A stretch of 64,000 nt of DNA, from the NCBI RefSeq assembly GCF_000720425.1, contig NZ_JOAJ01000001.1, positions 1,116,001 through 1,180,000 of the forward strand, given 5' to 3'. Below, one piece after another: positions 25,870-35,395 of the stretch. This stretch comes from Nocardia rhamnosiphila NBRC 108938 (GTDB lineage Bacteria > Actinomycetota > Actinomycetes > Mycobacteriales > Mycobacteriaceae). The translations under genes and the position numbers were made by a program. The notes under the pieces are model-generated. The model saw only the letters and a program-made list of their open reading frames with translations, was not told the DNA's origin and did no database searches. Every line of letters starts with the position of its first letter. Position 1 is the first letter of the stretch.

Positions 25870-26421
25870 ATGACAGGTTTCGACCGCGCCGAACTCGACG
25901 AGATGGTGCGCCGCTGGGTGGCGGAGAACGAACGATGTGAGAAGCTCGGCGACTGGAAGCCGCTCGCCGATATGTACACCCCCGATGCCACCTACGGCTG
26001 GAACTACGGCCCCAAAGACGAATTCATGGCCGTCGGCCGCGACGAGATCCGCGATCTCGCGCTCGGCCAGGAGATGGAGGGCCTGGAGGGCTGGCAGTAC
26101 CCGTATCAGCAGTTCGTTATCGACGAGCGCAGCGGCGACGTGATCGGCTTCTGGAAGCAGGTCTACGACACCACGCCGCGCGCCGACGGCAGCAAGTACA
26201 CGGTGAACGGGATCGGCGGCAGCTGGTTCCGCTACGGCGGCGACTACCAGTGGTCGTGGCAACGCGACTTCTTCGACTACGGCAATGTCTCCGCGCTGTT
26301 CCTGGAGATGATGACCGATAAGGCGATGTCGGACGGGATGAACGCGCGGATCGCCAAGGCCACCTCCGGCCGGCTGCCGGGGTGGTACAGGATCGGCACC
26401 TCGCCGGCCTCCCTCTGGTGA
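25870..26421 (+). CDS. NTF2/SnoaL-like protein
   Basis: A 183-aa protein with an alpha+beta cone-like pattern (VRRWVAENERCEKLGDWKPLADMYTPDATYGWNYGPKDEF, then VIDERSGDVIGFWKQVYD and GIGGSWFRYGGDYQWSWQRDFFDYGN), resembling SnoaL/ketosteroid-isomerase-like proteins. Aromatic residues are abundant, suiting a hydrophobic ligand. From memory, M. tuberculosis has a 181-aa gene (Rv0762c) right after the cyp51-type ferredoxin and this may be its counterpart. ATG 25870 has a GAAAGGG ribosome site. Function unproven. Confidence 0.7.
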   Translation: MTGFDRAELDEMVRRWVAENERCEKLGDWKPLADMYTPDATYGWNYGPKDEFMAVGRDEIRDLALGQEMEGLEGWQYPYQQFVIDERSGDVIGFWKQVYDTTPRADGSKYTVNGIGGSWFRYGGDYQWSWQRDFFDYGNVSALFLEMMTDKAMSDGMNARIAKATSGRLPGWYRIGTSPASLW

Positions 26422-26426
26422 CCCCG

Positions 26427-27677
26427 ATGTCCGTACCCACCAGCAGGTTCCACGAGCTGACCCGGGAGCAGCTGGCCGTCCTCGTGCCCGAACTGCTGCT
26501 GTGCGGGCAGCTGATCGACCGGTCCGGGATGGCGCACTGCATCTCCGCGTTCGGCCGGGAAGGGATGGCCGAGGTCGCGATCGAGGAATGGCAGCTGTCC
26601 AGCCCGGTCTATACCCGGCGGATGCAGCGGGCACTCGGTTACACCGGCGACGACGTGGTCACCATCTTCAAGGGACTACAGCTCGATATCGGCGCGCCAC
26701 CGCAGTTCATGGACTTCCGGTTCCGCGTCGACGATGCCCGCCACGGCGAATTCTGGCTCGATCACTGCGGCGCCCTGGTCGACGTCGAACCGATGGGTCC
26801 CGACTATGTGACGGCCATGTGCCACGACATCGAGGATCCCACCTTCGACGCCACCGCACTGGCCACCAACAAGTACGCCCAGGTGCGGCCCATCCACCGC
26901 CCGCCGCGGGTCCCCGCCGACCGGCATCCCATGTGCGCGTGGACGGTGATCATCGACGAATCGCACACCCCGCCGGAGGTCCCCCGCAACGCGCCGCTGG
27001 TGGCGGAGTCGGTGGCCGCGCAGTTACCGCTGGCCGATATCGACCCGGGCGACGAGGGCCACGCCGACTACAGCGGGCCGCTGCTCAGCGATCTGCGGTT
27101 CGCCGACTTCTCGCATTCGGCCCTGGTCCGCATCGCCGAGGAGGTGTGCCTACAGCAGCATCTGCTGGTGCTCGGGTTCATGATCGCGGTGCACGAACGC
27201 ACCGACGACGACGCCGCAGTGGAGATCGGGCGCAAACAGTTCACCGGAATCGCCGGGGTGGCCTCCGAACGGATCCGCGCAAGTCTCGGACTGGGCACCG
27301 ATCTGGACGCGCTCGCCCAAGTGCTGCGCGTACATCCGGCGCTGAATCCGCGGCACTACACCGATGTCGAAGTCGAGCCCGGCATCGGTGTCCTGCGGAT
27401 CCGGTTCCCCGCCGGCAGCGGCGCGCTCACCGACCACGGCTGGCTGTCGATGATCGAACCCGACCGTCTCGGCCCACTGGACGCCCTGGTCCGCGGGGTC
27501 GACCCGCATCTGCGGAGCCGGGTCGTCGACGAGGGACCCGACGGCTGGACCGCCGAGATCTCGCGCGCCGACGAACCGTTCGCCGAAGCACCCGAGGTGG
27601 CGATCACCCGCTTCAGCACCGGCGTCGACTTCCGGTTCACCGACCGTGGTATCCCACTGCCCCTCACCGTTGTCTGA
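26427..27677 (+). CDS. Conserved protein of unknown function in the CYP51-type operon
   Basis: A 416-aa protein I cannot assign. It starts 5 bp after the NTF2-like stop, showing tight coupling. Notable are MAHCISAFGREGMAEVAIEEW near the N-terminus, MDFRFRVDDARHGEFWLDHCGALVDVEPMG (about 90-120), MCHDIEDPTFD, and a helical middle with VCLQQHLLVLGFMIAV. There is no signal peptide or obvious membrane segment. The conserved-looking His/Cys residues (HC at about 114-115, MCHD) could bind a metal or substrate. Its operon (ferredoxin, NTF2-like, acyl-CoA synthetase) suggests sterol or lipid metabolism. Confidence 0.75.
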   Translation: MSVPTSRFHELTREQLAVLVPELLLCGQLIDRSGMAHCISAFGREGMAEVAIEEWQLSSPVYTRRMQRALGYTGDDVVTIFKGLQLDIGAPPQFMDFRFRVDDARHGEFWLDHCGALVDVEPMGPDYVTAMCHDIEDPTFDATALATNKYAQVRPIHRPPRVPADRHPMCAWTVIIDESHTPPEVPRNAPLVAESVAAQLPLADIDPGDEGHADYSGPLLSDLRFADFSHSALVRIAEEVCLQQHLLVLGFMIAVHERTDDDAAVEIGRKQFTGIAGVASERIRASLGLGTDLDALAQVLRVHPALNPRHYTDVEVEPGIGVLRIRFPAGSGALTDHGWLSMIEPDRLGPLDALVRGVDPHLRSRVVDEGPDGWTAEISRADEPFAEAPEVAITRFSTGVDFRFTDRGIPLPLTVV

Positions 27678-27718
27678 CCCCTCCGGGCACCCGGTGCCCG
27701 GCCCACCGCAGGACTGAT

Positions 27719-29320
27719 ATGGCCAATAATTTCGCCGACCTGTTCGAACATTCGGTCGACGCCGTGCCCGACCGGATCGCGCTGATCGAGGAGGGTCGGC
27801 GCGTGACCTTCCGTGCGCTGGAAGAACGCGCCAACCAGCTCGCCCACCACCTCGCGGCCCAGGGGGTCACCCGCGGCACGCATATCGGGTTCCAGATGCA
27901 CAACAGCATCGAGACGATGCAGACGCTGATCGCCTGCTTCAAACTGGCCGCCGTACCGGTGAATATCAATTTCCGGTACGGACCCGAGGAACTCGCCTAC
28001 CTCTACGACAACGCCGACCTCGAATATCTGGTGTACCACGCCTGTTACGGGGAGGCGGTACGCGCCGCGGCACAGCGATCGCCGCGGCTGAAATACCTGC
28101 TGTGCGCGGCCGACGACCGCACCCCGGCCGACCCCGGGGTCGACTGCCTGGCCGAGGTCACCGCGGCCGCACCCACCACCCGGCCGGAGGTGCCGCGCAC
28201 CGCCGACGATCTCTTCGTCATGTACACCGGCGGCACCACCGGTATGCCCAAGGGCGTGCTGTGGCGACAGGAGGACATGTGGCGGGTCCTCGGCGGCGGG
28301 ATCGACTTCTACAGCAACGAACCCGTCACCGACGAATACCAGCAATCCCGCACGGGCGCCGCGGGTGAACCCTCCACCTGGATGATCCTGCCGCCGCTCA
28401 TGCATCTGGCGGCCATGATGCCGACCTTCATCGCGCTGTGGTCCGGTAACTGCGTGATCTTCGTGCCCCGGTTCGATCCCGCCCACGTCTGGCGCACGGT
28501 GGCCGCCGAACATCCCGGCGTCCTGGTCGTCACCGGTGACGCGATGGCCCGCCCGCTCATCGACGCCTACCGCGCCGACCCCGTCGACACCACCGGGCTG
28601 TTCATGATCGCCTCGGGCGCCGCCCTGCTCACCCAACCCACCAAGAACGCGCTGCTGGACCTGATCCCGAACCTGTTCGTCTCCGATTCCATCGGATCCT
28701 CCGAAACCGGTTTCGGCGGTATCGGATTCGCGCAGCGCGACGCGGACCCGGCACGGAAACCGCGGGTGTCGATCGGGCGCGGCGCGGTGGTCGTCGACGA
28801 CGACGGACGTCCGGTGGAACCGGGCGAAGAGGGCTGGCTGGCGAAGACCGGCGCGGTACCGCTCGGCTACTACAAGGATCCGGAGCGCACCGCGAAACTG
28901 TTCAAGGTCGTGGACGGGCAGCGCATCGTCGTCACCGACGACCGGGCCCGGCTGGAGGACGACGGCACCATCAGCCTGATCGGCCGCGGCAATATGGTGA
29001 TCAACACCGGTGGGGAGAAGGTGTTCGCCGAAGAGGTCGAGGGCGTGGTGAAATCGCACGCCGATATCTACGACGCCACCGTGATCGGTGTACCGCACGA
29101 ACGCTGGGGTCAGCAGGTCGCCGTGGTCGTCAGCCTCACCGGGGGCGCACTGGACCCCGAGGGCTTGCGCGCCCACGTCCGCGGCCACCTCGCCGGGTAC
29201 AAGGTGCCCCGCGCGGTATGGATCACGGACACGATCGTGCGGTCGCCCAGCGGTAAACCGGACTACACCTGGGCCAGGAAGTACGCCGCGGAGCGCGCGC
29301 CCGACCATCGGGCGGACTGA
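27719..29320 (+). CDS. Acyl-CoA synthetase (FadD, AMP-forming)
   Basis: A 533-aa adenylating enzyme: P-loop-like YTGGTTGMPKGVLWRQ, A5-type SIGSSETGFGG, and the C-terminal hinge/lysine region GRGNMVINTGGEKVFAEEVE ... SPSGKPDY with the catalytic Lys. It resembles FadD3/FadD19-type CoA ligases used on branched or sterol side-chain acids. The ATG at 27719 follows the previous stop by 41 bp. Last gene of the operon. Confidence 0.9.
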   Translation: MANNFADLFEHSVDAVPDRIALIEEGRRVTFRALEERANQLAHHLAAQGVTRGTHIGFQMHNSIETMQTLIACFKLAAVPVNINFRYGPEELAYLYDNADLEYLVYHACYGEAVRAAAQRSPRLKYLLCAADDRTPADPGVDCLAEVTAAAPTTRPEVPRTADDLFVMYTGGTTGMPKGVLWRQEDMWRVLGGGIDFYSNEPVTDEYQQSRTGAAGEPSTWMILPPLMHLAAMMPTFIALWSGNCVIFVPRFDPAHVWRTVAAEHPGVLVVTGDAMARPLIDAYRADPVDTTGLFMIASGAALLTQPTKNALLDLIPNLFVSDSIGSSETGFGGIGFAQRDADPARKPRVSIGRGAVVVDDDGRPVEPGEEGWLAKTGAVPLGYYKDPERTAKLFKVVDGQRIVVTDDRARLEDDGTISLIGRGNMVINTGGEKVFAEEVEGVVKSHADIYDATVIGVPHERWGQQVAVVVSLTGGALDPEGLRAHVRGHLAGYKVPRAVWITDTIVRSPSGKPDYTWARKYAAERAPDHRAD

Positions 29321-29422
29321 CACTCTGCGGTACAGGCGCAGGCCGCGGGATATCCCGGCGCGTTCCGGCCGTCGAGCGGGCGAGGCCGGCCCCAACCCGC
29401 TGCATGCACTCCGGGGGCCCGG

Positions 29423-30109
29423 TCAGGACCCTACGGCCGCCGGAGAGTGCAGTCGGCCGTCGCGTACCTCCACGACTCGATCGGCCGCCGCGAGGTGGGT
29501 CGGGTCATGCGTGACCATGACGGTAGCGATCCCGCGACGGTGGGTAGAGCGGGCGATCAGATCGACGACGGCCGCGCCGCGCTCGCGGTCCAGCGCACTG
29601 GTGGGCTCGTCCACCAGGAGCACGGCGGGGTCGTTCATCAGCGCTCGGGCGATACTCACCCGCTGACGCTGGCCACCGGAGAGCTGGTGCGGACGCCGTC
29701 CGGCCGCGTCGGCCAGACCGACCGAATCGAGTATCCGCAGGGCCCGGTCGTGCACGCCCCGGGTGCTGCCGCCGGTGAAGCGCGCCGCGACGGTCAACTG
29801 TTCGGCTGCGGTGAGCGCGGGCAGCAGATTCGGCTGCTGGAAGACGATCCCGATCCGCTGCCGACGGAGAGCGGCGAGCGCTCGCCGCGACATGCCGGTG
29901 GTCTCGAGACCGTCCACGGTCACCGTCCCCGAATCCGGAGTGATGAGAGTGGCCGCTACGGCCAGCAGGCTGGATTTGCCGGATCCGGAGGGACCCACCA
30001 CAGCGGTGAGCGTGCCGGCGGAGACGTCCAGGTCCACGTTGTCCAATGCGGTCATACGCACCGGCCCGTCGGGATAGGACAGGGTGACAGCGGTCAGATT
30101 CAGGGTCAT
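29423..30109 (-). CDS. MacB/LolD-type ABC transporter ATPase
   Basis: A 228-aa ATPase: Walker A GPSGSGKSS, VFQQPNLLPAL, signature LSGGQRQRVSIARAL, Walker B VLLVDEPTSALD and MVTHDP. Its ATG overlaps the permease stop as ATGA (30106-30109). With the FtsX-type permease it forms a mechanotransmission-type exporter, divergent from a two-component system. Confidence 0.92.
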   Translation of the reverse strand: MTLNLTAVTLSYPDGPVRMTALDNVDLDVSAGTLTAVVGPSGSGKSSLLAVAATLITPDSGTVTVDGLETTGMSRRALAALRRQRIGIVFQQPNLLPALTAAEQLTVAARFTGGSTRGVHDRALRILDSVGLADAAGRRPHQLSGGQRQRVSIARALMNDPAVLLVDEPTSALDRERGAAVVDLIARSTHRRGIATVMVTHDPTHLAAADRVVEVRDGRLHSPAAVGS

Positions 30110-31194
30110 CGCACGGACTCCAGAGCGGTCAATGGGTCGACAGAGGTGATGTGGCGAATGGACAGGGCAGAGCCGAGCAGGCCCAGCACGATCAGCGACG
30201 CGGCCGACACCGCGGCGTCCGCGGGCGTCAGCAGGAACGGCACAGACGCGCCGCGTACGGCGGCACCCAGCCCGATCGCCAAGCCGGTACCGAGCAGAGT
30301 GCCGCCGGCCAGCAGGACGGTCGCCTGGCCCAGGGCGTCCGCGATCAACCGTGCGGTCGATGCGCCCAGCGCTTTCAGGACGGCGACGTCACGGCTGCGC
30401 TGAATGGTCCACACGGTGAAGAACGCGCCGACGACCAGCGCGGAAATGACGAACAGGAGCCCGCGCATCAGCTGTAGCGAACTGTTCTCGGAGGTGTAGG
30501 ACCCGATCGCGGCCAGCGAATCGCGGGTCGAGACCGTTGTCGTCCCGGCCGCCTTGTCGACGGCCCGCACGTCCACCTCCGCGTCCGTATTCAGCGCGAT
30601 AACGGTCGCGATCGGTGCACCGTGGCCCTCGGCCGCGGGTACTGTACGGCGCCAGGCGTCCAGCCCGGTCCAGACAACGGGAGTGTGCGCGAACGAGGCG
30701 GCACCGCGCACCGCCGCGACCACCAGTGTCCGGCCGGCGAATGTCAGGGTTTCGCCGGGCTCGACGCCGAGGTCGTCGGCCGCGGCGCCGGACAGTACCG
30801 CTGTCCCCGCACCGATCAGTTCACCGGCGGGGGCAAGGGCCGAACCGGGCCGGACGCCGAACACGCTGACGCCCGCGGTCCTGCTTCCCGCTTTCGCGGT
30901 GACGATGCCGACCCCCAGCGGTTCGGCGGTGTCGACGCCGGGGGTATCCGACCACCTCCGCCACTGGTCCTCGGTGATGAGGGATTCGGTGTACGACAGC
31001 TCGGCGCCGGTGCCGTCCTCGCCGAATACGATCTTGCTCGCGGGCAGACCGGTGATCGCGGAGATATTCTGCTGCGCCAAGCCGGCGGTCAGGCCGGACA
31101 GCACTCCGATCAACAAGCTGATCAGCACGATAACTATGCCCATGAGGGCGAATCTCCCGCGGGCGAACTTCAGGTCTCTCCAGGCGACGAACAC
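30106..31194 (-). CDS. FtsX/MacB-type ABC transporter permease
   Basis: A 362-aa membrane protein with one N-terminal transmembrane helix, a large extracytoplasmic MacB-PCD-like domain (about 45-240) and three C-terminal helices (FFTVWTIQRSRDVAVLKALGAS motif between them), the usual FtsX layout. GTG start. Possible roles are antimicrobial peptide or lipid handling; the divergent histidine kinase may sense the same compound. Confidence 0.9.
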   Translation of the reverse strand: MFVAWRDLKFARGRFALMGIVIVLISLLIGVLSGLTAGLAQQNISAITGLPASKIVFGEDGTGAELSYTESLITEDQWRRWSDTPGVDTAEPLGVGIVTAKAGSRTAGVSVFGVRPGSALAPAGELIGAGTAVLSGAAADDLGVEPGETLTFAGRTLVVAAVRGAASFAHTPVVWTGLDAWRRTVPAAEGHGAPIATVIALNTDAEVDVRAVDKAAGTTTVSTRDSLAAIGSYTSENSSLQLMRGLLFVISALVVGAFFTVWTIQRSRDVAVLKALGASTARLIADALGQATVLLAGGTLLGTGLAIGLGAAVRGASVPFLLTPADAAVSAASLIVLGLLGSALSIRHITSVDPLTALESVR

Positions 31195-31356
31195 GGGCGG
31201 CAGCCCTTTCGTGAGGGGGTGGTGTCTCCACCCTCGCCGCCCGGCCCCGCGCGCACATCTGCCCCAGGACGGAGAACGACCGGTCCGAAGGCACAGCGAC
31301 GGTTCCTACTTTCGACAGAGGCAGCCCCGCACACTGCTGCTTAGGCTGGGGGGACC

Positions 31357-32562
31357 GTGAACACCACCCACACTTTCACCCCCAGAGGCCTGGCCTGGTC
31401 CCTGCACCTGCTGGTGCTGGCACTGCTCGTACTCGCGGTGGGGCGGGCGGTCGCCGGCCACCACCCGCACGCCGTTGCGGTCGCGGCGACGGCCACGGCA
31501 TGCGGGCTGGTGTACGCGAGCGGATCGATGCTGCCCGCTGTGCGCAGCTCCGGGCGGGCCGCGACGGTATGGCTGGCCGTCCTCGTCTGCGCCTGGCTTG
31601 CCTTGCTCGTGATATCCGCCGACGGTGTCTGGGTCGCCTTCCCGCTGTACTTCCTCCAACTGCATCTGCTGCCACGACGCGCCGGAACCGCCGCCGTCGC
31701 GGTCACCGCCGTGATAGCCGCACTCGGCTTCGCCGCCCACCAGGCCACGTTCGGCCCACCGATGGCTATCGGCCCCGCACTCGGCGCGGCCGTGGCCATC
31801 GCGGTGGTCCGTGGGTATCAGGCGCTCTATCGCGAAAGCGAACGGCGCCGGCGGCTGATCGAGGAACTCACCGCCACCCGCGCCGAGCTCGCGGCCGCGG
31901 AACACGCTGCCGGGGTGCTGGCCGAGCGGGAGCGGCTGGCCCGCGAGATCCACGACACCCTGGCTCAGGGCCTGACCAGTATCCAGCTGCTCCTGCGCGC
32001 CGCCGAGCGGGTACTGCCCGGGGCGCCGGACAGCGCGCTGCGCTATGTCGGCCAAGCGCGCCAGACCGCGGTCGACGACCTCGCCGAAGCACGCCGGTTC
32101 GTGGCCGCCCTCACCCCACCCGCGCTGGAGGGAGCCTCCTTGGCCGATGCACTCGAACGCCTCTGCGTGGCCACCGGTGCCCGCCACGGGATCACCGCCC
32201 GCTTCCACCGCGACGGGCACCCGGTCCCGATGCCGACCTCGTACGAGGTCGCCTTGCTACGAATCGCCCAGTCCGCGCTGGCGAACACGGTCCGCCACGC
32301 GGCCGCGGCGAGCGCCGATATCGTCCTGCGATATCTCGAAGACCGGGTCGTCCTCTCCATCGCCGACGACGGGTGCGGATTCGACCCCGCCGGCTCCTCC
32401 GCGAACGGAGACGGCGGCGGCTTCGGGCTCGCGTCGATGAGCGATCGCGTCCGCGCGCTCGGCGGGGAGCTGACCGTCGATTCCGCGCGGGGAGAAGGCA
32501 CCACACTGACTGCCCGGCTACCTCTCGGTCCTCCACGCGCCGGAGTCGGGGCGTCCGCGTGA
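31357..32562 (+). CDS. NarL-type sensor histidine kinase
   Basis: A 401-aa kinase: five or so N-terminal transmembrane helices (residues 12-155), a coiled segment, the HisKA_3 box REIHDTLAQGLTSIQLLL with His199, and an HATPase domain (NTVRHA, DDGCGFD, GFGLASM). GTG at 31357 lies 9 nt after TAGGCT (31342-31347), so the transcript may have almost no leader. Its TGA overlaps the response regulator GTG (GTGA, 32559-32562). Confidence 0.93.
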   Translation: MNTTHTFTPRGLAWSLHLLVLALLVLAVGRAVAGHHPHAVAVAATATACGLVYASGSMLPAVRSSGRAATVWLAVLVCAWLALLVISADGVWVAFPLYFLQLHLLPRRAGTAAVAVTAVIAALGFAAHQATFGPPMAIGPALGAAVAIAVVRGYQALYRESERRRRLIEELTATRAELAAAEHAAGVLAERERLAREIHDTLAQGLTSIQLLLRAAERVLPGAPDSALRYVGQARQTAVDDLAEARRFVAALTPPALEGASLADALERLCVATGARHGITARFHRDGHPVPMPTSYEVALLRIAQSALANTVRHAAAASADIVLRYLEDRVVLSIADDGCGFDPAGSSANGDGGGFGLASMSDRVRALGGELTVDSARGEGTTLTARLPLGPPRAGVGASA

Positions 32563-33194
32563 CCGGGACCCGGATCCGGCTGTTGCTTGCCGATGATCAC
32601 CCGGTTGTCCGGGCGGGGCTGCGCGCCGTGCTCGAGACCGAACCCGGCGTGACGGTGGTGGCCGAGGCAGCCACCGCCGAGGAGGCGGTCGGCCGCGCGG
32701 GCGCCGGCGATATCGACGTGGTGCTGATGGACCTACAGTTCGGTGCGGGCATGAACGGCGCCGAGGCCACCGCCCGGATCACCGCACGGCCCGGAAGTCC
32801 GCGGGTACTCATCGTGACAACCTTCGATTCCGAAGCCCATATCCTGCCGGCGATCGAAGCGGGAGCCACCGGATACGTCCTCAAGGACGCCCGGCCCGAA
32901 GACCTGGCGGCCGCCGTGCGGACCGCCGCCGCCGGACGCACCGCGTTGGCCCCCGCTGTCGCCGACCGGCTGCTGAACCGGTTGCGCACGCCGGGAGCCG
33001 CACTGACCCGTCGTGAAACCGAGGTCCTCACCCTGGTCGCCGCAGGCCTGTCCAACCGAGCGATCGGCGCGGACCTTCACCTCACCGAGGGAACCGTAAA
33101 ATCCCATCTGGCGCGGATCTACACCAAGCTCGGTGTCGATTCCCGTACGGCCGCCGTCGCGGCGGCCACCGAAGCGGGCCTGATCCGGCGGTGA
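32559..33194 (+). CDS. NarL/FixJ-type response regulator
   Basis: A 211-aa regulator: receiver with acidic pair Asp12/Asp13, phosphoacceptor Asp58 (VVLMDLQ) and Lys109 (GYVLKD), then a LuxR-type HTH (LTRRETEVLTLVAAGLSNRAIGADLHLTEGTVKSHLARIYTKLGV). Translationally coupled to the kinase. The divergent ABC genes are the obvious target. Confidence 0.94.
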   Translation: MTGTRIRLLLADDHPVVRAGLRAVLETEPGVTVVAEAATAEEAVGRAGAGDIDVVLMDLQFGAGMNGAEATARITARPGSPRVLIVTTFDSEAHILPAIEAGATGYVLKDARPEDLAAAVRTAAAGRTALAPAVADRLLNRLRTPGAALTRRETEVLTLVAAGLSNRAIGADLHLTEGTVKSHLARIYTKLGVDSRTAAVAAATEAGLIRR

Positions 33195-33206
33195 AGGCCG
33201 CGGGCG

Positions 33207-33989
<783 letters not shown>

Positions 33990-34042
33990 TTACTTCACGG
34001 GCTGCAGGCTGCGCGGAAGTTGATCCGGCACTGCACCGACAC

Positions 34043-34061
34043 TACTATCTAGACACATGTC
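34043..34061 (+). promoter_or_regulatory. Leaderless tetR promoter overlapped by operator site F
   Basis: TACTAT (34043-34048) is a -10 box 8 nt before the tetR ATG at 34057. The repeat GACA-CA-TGTC (34052-34061) spans the expected transcription start and the start codon. The same sequence, with the same -10 spacing, occurs at 25370-25388. This arrangement predicts autorepression. Confidence 0.65.
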
Positions 34062-34635
34062 CGAAGGCGATTCCAGAATTCTCGAGGCCACTCGGCGGCG
34101 CTTGAGCGGCAAGCAGGCGGACACCGTGGACAAACTCACCAGAGCCGCGATGGAAGTGCTGTCCCGCGAAGGTTTCGCCGGACTCACCATTCGCATGGTC
34201 GCCACCGCCGCGGGTGTGGGCACCGCGACCGCCTACACGTACTTCTCCTCGAAGGAACATCTGGTGGCGGAGATCTTCTGGCGCCGGATCCGGTCTTCGG
34301 AGAGCCCGGTCAGCCACGACGCCGACCCCACCGTGCGGGTACTGGCCGAATTGCGCGGTATCGCCCTGCTGGTGGCCGACGAACAGGAACTGTCGGGGGC
34401 GGTGACGAGCGCGCTGCTGGGTCGCGATCCCGACGTCGAGCATCTCCGGACCCGGATCGGTATGGAGATCCGGCAGCGCATCACCCGGGCCCTGGAACCC
34501 GAAGCCGACCCCGAAACCGTGGAATCGCTGGAACTGCTGTACGCGGGGGCCCTGGTCCGCGCGGGCATGGGCTACGAGTCGTACGCCGATATCGCCGACC
34601 GGCTGGAAAAGGCGGCGCTGCTCGTCCTCGAATGA
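34057..34635 (+). CDS. TetR/AcrR-family regulator, candidate master of the CYP51 regulon
   Basis: A 192-aa regulator with N-terminal HTH (LTRAAMEVLSREGFAGLTIRMVATAAGVGTATAYTYFSSKEHLVAEIF, residues about 25-72) and a helical ligand domain. The transcript appears leaderless. An operator with the same core as those before cyp51, the SDR operon, the CMD operon and the ferredoxin operon covers its start, so it probably represses itself and those operons until a sterol- or lipid-like ligand binds. From memory M. tuberculosis has a tetR gene (Rv0767c) in its cyp51 locus. Confidence 0.9.
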   Translation: MSEGDSRILEATRRRLSGKQADTVDKLTRAAMEVLSREGFAGLTIRMVATAAGVGTATAYTYFSSKEHLVAEIFWRRIRSSESPVSHDADPTVRVLAELRGIALLVADEQELSGAVTSALLGRDPDVEHLRTRIGMEIRQRITRALEPEADPETVESLELLYAGALVRAGMGYESYADIADRLEKAALLVLE

Positions 34636-34667
34636 CCTCGGCCGGCCGGAAACCGGGTACCGCGGCC

Positions 34668-35231
34668 CTAGCCGCTCACGGCCGGACGGCGGACGTGGGA
34701 GTAGACCAGCCGGGCGTACTCACCGAGGAGTTCGTCCAGGCACACCTGCTGACCCGCGGCCACCATCTGCTGGTAGCCGATCAGCAGGGCCATCCCGAGT
34801 TCGGTGTCCACGGCGGCGATCCGCTCGTCGCCCACCACACCCGTGATCGTCTTGCGCACGGTGCGGCGCCGGGATTCGTCGACCCGCTTGAGCGCCACCC
34901 CGACCGCTTCGTCGTTGGCCGCCCAGGCCCGGATCGCCGCCTCCGCCCGGTGATGCAGGCCCAGCGTCAGATCCGACAGGGCCCGGATCGCCTCATCGGG
35001 CGTGGACGGGTCGAAATTCAATGTGCGCAGGATCAGTACCTGCCGATTCTCCCAATGGTCCAGCAGCGCATCCACATACGACTGCCAGCTCCCGAAATGG
35101 TGATAGAACGATCCGCTGGTCACCCCGAGCCGCCGGCACAGCACGCCGATGTTGAGGTGCCGGAAACCGAGCTCGGACAGAACCTCCAGGCCGGTGTCGA
35201 AGTAGTTGTCCTTACTGACGATACGAGACAT
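34668..35231 (-). CDS. TetR-family transcriptional regulator
   Basis: A 187-aa regulator: HTH segment ELGFRHLNIGVLCRRLGVTSGSFYHHFGSWQSYVDALL near the N-terminus, then a helical C-terminal domain. The ATG at 35231 is the first in the conserved frame; the open frame upstream is low-complexity. Convergent with the other tetR (32 bp apart) but clearly a different subfamily. Its target is unclear; no neighbour is divergent from it. Confidence 0.88.
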   Translation of the reverse strand: MSRIVSKDNYFDTGLEVLSELGFRHLNIGVLCRRLGVTSGSFYHHFGSWQSYVDALLDHWENRQVLILRTLNFDPSTPDEAIRALSDLTLGLHHRAEAAIRAWAANDEAVGVALKRVDESRRRTVRKTITGVVGDERIAAVDTELGMALLIGYQQMVAAGQQVCLDELLGEYARLVYSHVRRPAVSG

Positions 35232-35395
35232 GCGGCGCCGATCTCTTCGGTGAACGGGTGGGGATTTCGAGGATCGAACAGTACCCCATGCGCGACCCCG
35301 TCCGGCCGGGAGTGGTGAAAGGTCACCACCGGCGCGGCCGGTCCACCGTCGGACCAAAGGTCGGGTGCCCGAAGCCGAGCGCGCACCGCGCCCGG

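Noticed and set aside
26501..27718. Extension of the acyl-CoA synthetase into a 939-aa protein
   Set aside because: The N-terminal part is low-complexity sequence in the wrong frame over the 26427 gene; the ligase starts naturally at 27719.
34057..35231. The two adjacent tetR genes as a duplication
   Set aside because: Their helix-turn-helix and ligand domains differ clearly in sequence and spacing; they are only neighbours.
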